NCBI GenBank assembly: GCA_013115145.1
Contig: JAAPAO010000021.1
Coordinates: 1-64,000 of the forward strand
Length of the DNA: 64,000 bases
Direction: 5' to 3'
Source: Perkinsus chesapeaki
Lineage: Eukaryota > Perkinsozoa > Perkinsida > Perkinsidae
In this document: positions 56,574 through 64,000 of the stretch, in pieces
How the letters are laid out: each line of letters begins with the position of its first letter
Position numbering within the stretch: position 1 is the stretch's first letter
Notes under the pieces: generated by a model
Told to the model about the DNA's origin: nothing
The model's input: only the letters and a program-made list of their open reading frames with translations
Databases searched by the model: none
Made by a program: the position numbers and the translations under genes

Positions 56574-58441
56574 ATGAAACGGACATCTCACGACAGGACA
56601 CCTGACTCCCCTCGTGCGGCTACTAACGTCCTTCCAACCCCAATTCCAGAGGTAATCCTCTCATGGGTTGGAATCTTAGGTTGATGCGTGCGCGACAGGT
56701 CCCAATTAACATGCCGGGAAAGTATGATCCTCGCTTCATTGAAGTATGCGACCATGACGGTAGAGAGAGTCAATTCCAGCATTGGCTTGAGCATGGATGT
56801 ATATGGAAGACTGGATTAGTTTGCACTATGGATCAAGAGGTGCTGCTTAAAGGGTTGCATTCATTTCCAATAAATCTGGCGGAGCGATGCAAAAGTGGAC
56901 TGGGGTTTGGGTGGAGGCTGTCAGTGGCTATTAATATGCTTTTCTTTGGGGTAGCACTCTCGTCCATCATGCTTGCAACCTAATTCGTCTCGAGCTGCAG
57001 CAGCTGCAATCGGCGGAGGACCATTCAGTCCAAATGGTTTGCGATCTGGTACTACATGGGAAACGAAAGGGTCGTGGGTTCGAATCTCTGTTCCTCCTTT
57101 TTAACCACGTTTCAAAACCGAACTGCCTCCGCAGAAGGCTGCTCTTCAGGAGGCTCTCCTCGTAGCACTCGTGCATCGCCAGCAAATGCAGGAGGTGACT
57201 CGACACTGGCCCGAGCCTTAGCGGCGGTGAACGCCGGTGGACCAGGAGGGGGCCAGTCAAACCAGGCCATTACCCAGCATTTGTTGTACGGCTCGTATAG
57301 CAGTGCAAATTTGAGATATATGGGATATTTTCAGACAGCAGTTGAGAGCCGTTACGTCAGCAGCTACTGCGGCGGCGAAGAGATCGGCTCACCCGATGCC
57401 AGTGGCAACCAGTGAGAGGGAGAAGTCTCATCAGATGAGGAGGGACTGGGACAAGCAGGTTAATAAATTAGGTAAGGATGGCCGGCTGTGTTATGGCAGT
57501 ATGAGCTTTCAGGCAAGCAGCTGATGGTCGCGATGGGCTACCGGGAATTAGACCGTGAGAATCGTCTGAACGAATGGTGTGCATGGTTGGGGGTTAAATT
57601 GACTTATATAGGGCTATCAAATAACAGCTACTCGAAGCTGCCAGGGGTGGTAATAACGGCTATGGGCTCTCCTGGATGGAAGGGAACGTCTGGCCAGGTC
57701 CCTACGGGTGCAGTAGGAGATATAGATCTTTGTGGCAATGGGCTGGAGGATGCACACCTTCATGTATTGGCATCAACACTAAAGCCATTCAACAGGCTTA
57801 GAGTAAAAGTGTTGAGGCTGTCACAGAATAACATATCTGATGGAGGCCTTGAATTGCTCCTCTCCTATCCATATATGCAGACATTACATTTGGATCGTAA
57901 CAAGCTCACCGGAGGGCAGGTAACAGATATCGGGCGAACTGGGATTGGTGAGCTGTAATGTTAGCGCCTCCTTCACTTTATTGTTAATGCTGTTGCACAA
58001 CTGAGGGAGACAAGGCACTCTCAAAGTGACAGGGAGTGGCGGTCTTTACCGCCGCTTTGGATCAACCTTGGTGGCAACTACATACAGGACGCCACTGAGC
58101 TCATACGGCAGCTCACCGGGGACCAGTACGGCCTGGTAGTTTGCCATCCAGAGCGGACGGGATGCGAACCGTAAGAACTGCTGCTGCGGGTGTTCTGTCG
58201 ACATATCCACTTCAGGTCTGCAATGTGTCGAGTGTATGGTGAGCGATGTGATGTTCATCTGGAGTGTCTTGGACACCAACGCCCCATCGAAGATATCAAG
58301 TACCATGAGAGTCTCCGAGCCGCCGAGGCTGCCCGAGCTGCGGGCCCTCCTCCTCCGCCAGGCGCTGGTAGCGATACCGTTATCGATGTGTCATCTGGTG
58401 GTGGAGTTGCTGATATTGTTGACTTGGAGGATGATGATTAA
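56574..58441 (+). CDS. Leucine-rich-repeat protein
   Basis: ATG 56574 starts MKRTSHDRTPDSPRAA; a 45-nt intron joins to VPINMPGKYDPRFIEV and DHDGRESQFQHWLEHG. Further exons give a helical stretch (IRLELQQLQSAEDHSVQMV, KAALQEALLVALVHRQQM) separated by an 86-nt intron carrying tRNA-like sequence (57049-57134). The middle exon (57540-57920) encodes leucine-rich repeats: DIDLCGNGLEDAHLHVLAST, VKVLRLSQNNISDGGLELLL and MQTLHLDRNKLTGG. Then SLPPLWINLGGNYIQDATEL and a Cys-containing region recall the motif PPLWLR-x-E-x-N-x-I that closes LRR proteins of some alveolates. The end is acidic (DIVDLEDDD), TAA 58439-58441. A partner-binding scaffold is likely; the target is unknown. Confidence 0.6.
57049..57134 (+). 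other. tRNA-like sequence in an LRR-gene intron
   Basis: An intron between GCGATCTG and AAGGCTGC (GTACTAC...CTCCGCAG). It contains GTCGTGGGTTCGAATCTCTG (57071-57090), a B-box-type T-loop, followed by TTCCTCC and a T run. The upstream exon supplies GGAGGA at a suitable distance, but a cloverleaf does not form (T-stem mismatches, no D-stem), so a functional tRNA is unlikely. Confidence 0.6.
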
Positions 58442-58856
58442 TATGATCATATTACTATTACATTTCAAGTATCATAGATGATAGCATTGCTGCAAAATGT
58501 ATCATTTCCCCTTCCATTTCCTCATTCGCGTTTGGAGTACTCTCCACCGCCCCGGGGAACGCAAAAAATGATCAAGAGCGTCGCTAATCGCTAAGTGGTC
58601 GGTGAGTTAAGAGTGTGGCTTTATGGAGAGCACTCCAAAGTGATGAATACTAACGCGACACTGTATGGTAACTGCTACTGTCGGCTAACAGCGTTGAATC
58701 CTCCAAGCATGCAGTAAACGATAAAAAAGATATCCCATCTCAAAGTGACAGACAGAATTTTAGTAGGCTTGCATTGTAGGCAATGACAACTTGGGCAATA
58801 GTCTATTACAAAAAGGGAATAAAATCAAGCAGCACTGGTGGGGATTTGTGCTGGCT
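58442..58856. other. Convergent intergenic spacer
   Basis: About 415 nt between the ends of the LRR gene (+) and the ankyrin gene (-). No gene or repeat recognised. Confidence 0.45.
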
Positions 58857-61101
58857 TCACGAGCTTGGATGTGGCAACCTTGGGCATCGTCGCCCCATCT
58901 GCTCAAGGAAATGATGTGTGGTGGTTAGCCAGCTCAGGTTACCTTCAGAATTGCTCGCTGCATCGGCCTCATCACACACCTTCCGGATTATCATTTCCCA
59001 AGCGAGCTTTGAGGCAAGCTTGGAATAGCCGGCTTCCCATGCCAGTTCAGAGGCGACACGTCCACGATTTGACAACATGACAGGCGATCTGAGGCAGCCG
59101 AGAGATAGGCGATGAGGCGCACGAGGCTTACCGATTGGGGCCCTCGACCAGAGGGTTCCACCATAGGGATTCGCGGGCCAGCCGGGCAGCTTGATGGTGC
59201 CTAGGGAAACACTCCTGTACTGAGGGTAGTCGTGCTGATTTACACTGCTGGTCCGCCGTGGGTCTTGGCCCACATTTTGGTGCGAGGATGGCTCATTAGG
59301 ATATCACAAACGGTCGAATGCCCTCGACAGGCGGCTGCGTGGAGAGCTGTCATGCAGAACTCTCGCAGTGGTATCGGGTCCATCGGTCCTCTTCGCTGAG
59401 GGCCGCCGAGGTACCGGTAGTCCTGAAAATAATCAATGCTACACAGGCGGAGCGAAGCAGCTCCTACACCCACCCCCTCCTCTGTAAGATTTGTCCAGCT
59501 AGGTGGTGAAGCCGAGCTAATGACTGCAGCAGGATTAGCGCCCCAGTCGAGCAGGGCCTCGACAGCTATCTTCGATCCTGTTGCCGAGGCGGCTACAAGA
59601 TGCCAGTCCAATCTATGTTGCTCCTCTGGAGTGCGGTCTAAACTCAAGGAAGATCCGCTGTACAAGCCAGCGAGCTGGTGAGGTAATTCACCTTTGTAAT
59701 CGCGACCAGTAAACTCCCTCCGAAGGACCGTTTGGATGAGCTCAGTGTTGTTGCCTGAAGCTGCATATCGAAGGCTGTGGAGGCCACCTGGGGGAAGACG
59801 CTTTCAACTTGAGGAAGTTGGTGCGAACCTCGGGAATGAATTAGACCGTGTGTTTTGCTTTGACGAACGCAGAGGTCGAGGGGCCGCATGCCATCCCAGT
59901 TCTCTTCGTTGACGTCGCAGCCAGCAGAGAGAAGCGCAACAATCTGGAAGTTTCACGTCACTCGCCACGATATTAGTGTTCCTTACGCAATCACAAAGCC
60001 CTGCTGCAGTGGCCATGTGAAGTAGGAAATGCATGTTGGGGGGCAGAGGCGACGGAGTGTGCTGGAGCAGCAGCTTAAGCATGTAACTGCACAACAGAAA
60101 TGCCAAACAGTGAAAGCTGTGGGCAACCGTCTTACGGTTCGCGTCGGTCTATGGCCCAGGCAAGCGACTGAACTGATGGTTCAGCGCCCGCACCGAGAAG
60201 GATCTCTAAAACGTGCCTGAAAGGCCATCATATATCTCAATCCATGCCGAGGCGCCACCTACAGTCGTCCCGTACATACGGCAAGACTGAGGGGGTCCAT
60301 GGAACTAATAAGCTGCTGGGACAGGCCCCCACTGGAGGATACCTCTACTGCTATTGAGGAGATGGCCCCGAGGTCAATGCCAGACCGACCTGGTAACATA
60401 TATCGGTTGTATCATACAGAAGGACGTACTCAGAATGTTGACGGCGCATACGTCCCCTCGGTAGATAGCCGCCATCATTGCCTCGACTGTCAGCTTGGTT
60501 GTTCTACACGCGGAGGGACCCTACAGAAGGGAATGGTAAAACGGTCGAGCAAGGTGAAGTGTACGCAGAGGACCAGCCGATTGGCGAGGCCGTATAGCCT
60601 CTCTTCAATGAGGATGTCCAAGAGGGACCGGCCGTCAGAATCGCCGGCTGCCAGGATCTGCAATAAAACTGGTCTCTTACTCGGTGTGTTCGTGCCGACC
60701 TGTTGCGGGTCGAGAGCCATCCTCAGGGCGAGTGCCCCAGCGGCCAGGGGGTTCTGTTTGACAGCGCGAGCCAGAGCAGTAATGCAACAACAGTGTGGCA
60801 TCCATTGGGGCTGGCGGAGAGCTCGAGAAGTCTCTGAAAGATGCAGATTGGGAATAGAGCTACCAAAGAGCTCACCAGCGACCATCAGTGACCATTGTCT
60901 AACTTGACGGCAGCACTGCGCTAGGACACCCCAGTCCTGGACATGGAGGTACCCCCAGACGAGACTGCCGAACGCGGTGGGGTCTAGGAAGTGAACCTCT
61001 GGTGGTGGCAGTCCAACATTCTTGTGGTGGTTGAATGGCGATGATTGTGAGTTTGTAGTATTAGTATTGTTGAGGCGACAGTGCGACGATGATGATGACA
61101 T
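58857..61101 (-). CDS. F-box-like and ankyrin-repeat protein
   Basis: From ATG 61101: a Ser/Asn-rich start, then FLDPTAFGSLVWGYLHVQDW and VLAQCCRQVRQWSLM, which fits an F-box (hydrophobic helix, then L..C..V...W). Ankyrin repeats follow over several exons: [95 protein letters not shown] with MRPLDLCVR, VAASATGSKIAVEALLDWGA and CMTALHAAACRGHSTVCDIL. The last exon is AANSEG-like and Ala-rich, ending at 58857. F-box/ankyrin proteins usually recruit substrates to SCF ubiquitin ligases; ankyrin repeats would bind the target. One intron (59423-59467) carries the 12-mer repeat. The F-box call is weaker than the ankyrin call. Confidence 0.65.
59447..59458 (-). repeat. Dispersed 12-mer GCTTCGCTCCGC, copy 5
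   Basis: Twelve of thirteen bases shared, in the sense direction of the host gene, in a 45-nt intron starting GTAGGAGCTGCTTCGCTCCG. The SSRP1 intron begins almost identically, GTAGGAGC---TTCGCTCCG, so similarity extends to the splice donor. Confidence 0.8.
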
Positions 61102-61498
61102 TCAATCACTACGGAAACAGTGTCGTGGTTTGATCGGTGCTGTGAGCATCAGATTCGCCTTTAGGGTTCTCATGCTTCTCCTAGCATGGCTAAGCCTAAC
61201 GCAAGGAGAGTCAAGTAATATTGTCATCATGTGCGAGAGTGTCTGCAATGGCCACAGCTGTACCGACACAAAGGAGACAGCACACAAGATCAGAGATGTA
61301 CCAGCTCCCCCGATATAGACAACGCAACAGTCCATCTAGTAAGAGAGTTGGAAATAGCCAGTTGATGGCGGCGGCGGCATCAGACAGACACTCTCTACAG
61401 CCTCCGGACAAGCAGCGATCACTGCTGGCGTTATGGCAAGCAGAACTTGACAAATGGTAGAATGGTGGAATGATACGTTTGACTTTGAAAAACTCCGA
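61102..61498. other. Intergenic region upstream of the F-box/ankyrin gene
   Basis: About 400 nt between the end of ATG4 and the start of the F-box/ankyrin gene, both on the minus strand. A plus-strand frame over 61022-61318 has one hydrophobic stretch but no family similarity and is not called. Confidence 0.45.
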
Positions 61499-63372
61499 TT
61501 ACAGTACAATGACACGGTCCCTCGGCAGAAGCCCCTCGGCCGACGTCGGCAACCGAGAGACGCTCTCCATCGAGTAAGGCGTGAAGCACGCAGTCCTGGA
61601 CACTTGGATGAAGCCATCTTTAATACAGCTCAGCTCGGCTGTCAGTTCCTCCAGGTCGGTTTCGTCCTTAACATAGAAGCCGACGGCCAAGGATGGGTTC
61701 AATCGTGATGGTCTCAGCCTCGAAGGGTCCACGCTGTTCTTGAAGTTCGTTGATTGAGCTTCTACTACGGCAGACTGCACAAAGTGGGGGTCGATACTGA
61801 GCAAGTCCACATGGACCATTCGACCAGCAGTAGTAGTTGGTGGCTGTCCCCAAGCGCTAGGGTGGACGTAGGTGTCCTTCTCGGCCACCCCTACTATATA
61901 GTGGGCCCTAGTGGACTGACCACCGACGACACCAACACACCATCGAAGCTTTAGGTATTCGCTCACCACTCTGGCGCTCCCACCGTCGATCTGGTCTCCA
62001 TCAGTTAGTCTAACTGGAAACAGCAGCAGCACTCCTCTCGACCATTCTTCCCCAGCAGCAGTGGCGCCGATATCCCCGCTCGGGCAGGGTGGGGTCATAG
62101 ACGCCGATGGACAGTCGTGCCAGGCAGCCTCATCATCATCACCAGATGAGCTGTCTGCAACTGCCTCGGAGTCCATGGCGGCATCCCCGGAAAAACCAAC
62201 CATGACGAAGTGACTTGGACTAGTGATATCTTCGCTGTCCGTCATGGACTTCATGGCCTTCGCCGTCTCACTGGGGGATAGAACTGCCCACTCGTGGCCC
62301 CTCGAGCCCAGACTCCAGGATCGCTTCCGGTGATCTATCGATGACCCAGAGGAGGAGGATGCCGGAGATGTGCCACCGGCGCGAGGGGAGCCTTCGACAG
62401 CCACCAGCTCCATGGTAACCTGGCCAAAGCCTCTACTTGATGGCGGTTGACCAGCCGACGTAGCTCTGACGTCCTCAGGTCTGAGCAGGCCGTCATGGTC
62501 CACATAGACGGCAAGACCGAGGTGCTGCATAGCGGGCGCTGACGTGAGCTGCTGGAGGGCATCACATACTCTGGCAGGGCCGAACCATTGCCCGGGTTGG
62601 CTACATGACATGAAGGCATGGATGGAACAGGGCCTGTCCAGCCGATCTTCAAAAAGTCTGACAGGGAGAGTTCCACGCTGCCGATGAAACCGCCGCCCAG
62701 CAGACTTGCCTTAATAACTCTCTCTCGGGGGGCACAGTGGTGGAATGTTGTGAAGGTGGTGGATGGTGGTCGAAGAACTCTGTATAAGGCATAACCTCCG
62801 AATGTTGTCGGGTAGCAGCACCACCTAAGACATGACCACCTCACAACAGGCCTACTGGCGAGGGGCGGCGGTACTTGGATCGAGGCCATGATGCCTCTTA
62901 AGTGCGGCTAATAGCAGCATCTGTGCCGACCGTATAGTACACCCCCAGCCCGTATCACAGTGGAACTCGAGACGCTTCTGTTGATTGTATAGAGGTGTCT
63001 CGAAATTCTTTCGATACGTCATCCGACGTATCCCTCGCCAAACGCTGTAGAAGTCCGCAGTTGATCTCGACTGGCGGCCCAATAGCCATGCCCGATGGTC
63101 TGACCAACACACATGCCCATATTCGTGGAAGCTGCTGCCTCACCAGGATCACGGACGACAACGGGTTCGGTGCCATAGGCGTTGGCGAAATGTTCCTGAA
63201 TGTTATGTCCCCATCCTTTCACGGTGGCCTTTGTGTCGCTAACTATCTGTTCCATGGTCACCGTGGCCGCACCGCTGGCTGAGGACACGAATCCTAGACC
63301 TGCTGGTAGATTCGGAGATGATGAAGAGGAGGAGGAGGAGGACGTAAAAGAGCCGACAAGCCCACGCATCAT
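61499..63372 (-). CDS. ATG4: Autophagy cysteine protease ATG4
   Basis: Cleaves the C-terminus of ATG8 to expose its glycine and later removes ATG8 from membranes. ATG 63372 begins MMRGLVGSFTSSSSS; the middle exons give DFYSVWRGIRRMTYRKNF and EFHCDTGWGCTIRSAQMLL, with the catalytic Cys of GWGC. Then come GQWFGPARVCDALQQL, an acid and Ser-rich insert, LLLFPVRLTDGDQID, YLKLRWCVGVVGGQSTRAHY and LLSIDPHFVQSA, where DPH supplies the catalytic Asp and His, and finally NPSLAVGFYVKDETDLEEL. The order and spacing fit ATG4; the insert between the GQW and LLLF segments (over 100 residues, low complexity) is unusually long. An exon join near 62600-62640 is uncertain. Confidence 0.88.
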
Positions 63373-63447
63373 GGAGCCAATCAACTACTGAATCCACCCT
63401 GGTCAAATACAACAACCTCCTTTCCTCAAGCACAAGAAAATGCATTG

Positions 63448-64000
63448 TCAATGCCGCCGTGGCCAGGCCAGTCTGGTAGACAGAGACCCCTCTATAAGGC
63501 GCTCGAGTGACTCCTCGCTGGTCAGATCCCGGCCACGGCCTTCAGCCTGGTCTCGCCGGTCACGTGCCATCATGATGTTGGACAGTCGTTCCTGTTCAAC
63601 TGCAACGTAGTTAACTTTACGTTCCAAAAACCTGCGTATTACTGAGCGTGTCAGCCCCATCCGATGGCCCTAGTACTCTATATGGTTCTCAAGGCACTGT
63701 AAGCGCCTCTCCCTCTCGGCAATGTCCCTGAGCCTCTGGGCCTCCCACTCCTCCCGCTTGATCCTTTTATGCAGCTCATGTTCTCGGTCCTTTTTACTGA
63801 ACAATCTCGCTGGCCACAGCCGTCCACCGAAGACTTACGCTGCCCTCTGGTATTCACTAATGATGATGAGGGTGGTTACACCGAAGACGAAGGACTCGCC
63901 TATGAAGGTGGCCCCCCAGTCCAAGGCCGCATCGTCCTTCAAGGCCGGTATGGCCCTTCTGGTCTTGTTGTCATCTGCTATCTGAAACGATTGGGTTCTT
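63448..64000 (-). CDS. OPA3-like mitochondrial protein, 5' partial
   Basis: The gene runs off the right edge. On the minus strand the first visible exon reads RAIPALKDDAALDWGATFIG and ESFVFGVTTLIIISEYQRAA, the core of the OPA3 domain (A-x-x-x-G-x-x-x-x-GE-x-x-x-F, a membrane helix, then EYxR). An intron (GTAAGTCTTC...GTTCAG) joins to KKDREHELHKRIKREEWEAQ and ERERRLQCLENHIE, the C-terminal coiled coil typical of the family. A further intron leads to FLERKVNYVAVEQERLSNIM, ending with the stop at 63448. OPA3 lies in the mitochondrial membranes and affects mitochondrial shape and lipid metabolism. The N-terminal targeting region is outside the window. Confidence 0.72.

Noticed and set aside
57035-57100. 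A complete tRNA gene ending at GTTCCTCC
   Set aside because: The T-loop is present and GGAGGA could pair with TCCTCC, but there is no D-stem or anticodon stem, the T-stem has mismatches, and the 5' part lies in a coding exon that splices well.
1-64000. Bacterial operon reading of the window (many frames with GTG/TTG starts)
   Set aside because: Conserved proteins are repeatedly broken and rejoin across GT-AG introns, and the gene set is nuclear eukaryotic; several non-ATG starts are simply exon edges.
1-64000. CRISPR array, integrated virus or full-length transposon
   Set aside because: No regularly spaced direct repeats, no capsid, terminase, reverse transcriptase or transposase sequence was seen.

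Overview
This is nuclear DNA of a unicellular eukaryote, not a bacterium or virus. Genes are closely packed on both strands and cut into short exons by many short GT-AG introns, mostly about 40-90 nt. The gene set is eukaryotic: TFIIF-beta, the FACT subunit SSRP1, Nup155, Tim10, DMC1, ATG4, OPA3 and an RS-domain splicing factor. The compact introns, the plant/bacterial-type ATP-dependent PEPCK, the tandem paralogues and the divergent chitin-synthase-like enzymes suggest an alveolate protist such as Perkinsus. That assignment is inference; nothing in the window proves it. Many exon joins below were made by hand from reading frame plus GT-AG, so gene ends are firmer than every internal junction.

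Layout. 1-5.5 kb (+): a DXO/RAI1-type decapping nuclease entering from the left edge, TFIIF-beta and SSRP1. 5.6-13.8 kb (+): an FHA/tandem-BRCT protein, a small unknown gene, an intronless protein of seven ubiquitin-like domains and a HEAT-repeat protein. 14-16.1 kb (-): a coiled-coil protein of unknown function. 17.4-28.3 kb (+): ATP-PEPCK with a mitochondrial-type presequence, a Nup155-like nucleoporin and a SURP/RS splicing factor. 28.6-30.1 kb (-): an LRR/coiled-coil protein.

30.6-45.7 kb looks like a surface-glycan neighbourhood: two small secreted Thr-rich (mucin-like) proteins with a shared six-cysteine module (+), then on the minus strand an exostosin-type GT47 glycosyltransferase, an endonuclease/exonuclease/phosphatase-fold protein and three tandem chitin-synthase-like GT2 membrane proteins whose catalytic motifs have decayed to different degrees.

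46.3-64 kb: TIM10 and ABITRAM/Simiate (+), the meiotic recombinase DMC1 (-), two tandem AAAP-family amino-acid transporters (+), a membrane-linked dual-specificity phosphatase, an acidic protein and an LRR protein (+), then an F-box/ankyrin protein, ATG4 and a partial OPA3 (-).

The most unusual signal is inside introns. Three introns in unrelated genes carry tRNA-like T-arm (B-box) sequence; the most complete also has D-arm sequence but no anticodon arm. Separately, a 12-13 nt repeat (GCTTCGCTCCGC or its complement) occurs five times, three times inside well-supported introns close to the 5' splice site. In the two transporter paralogues, introns at identical positions and phases differ in whether they carry these sequences, which points to short mobile or copied elements invading or overwriting existing introns.
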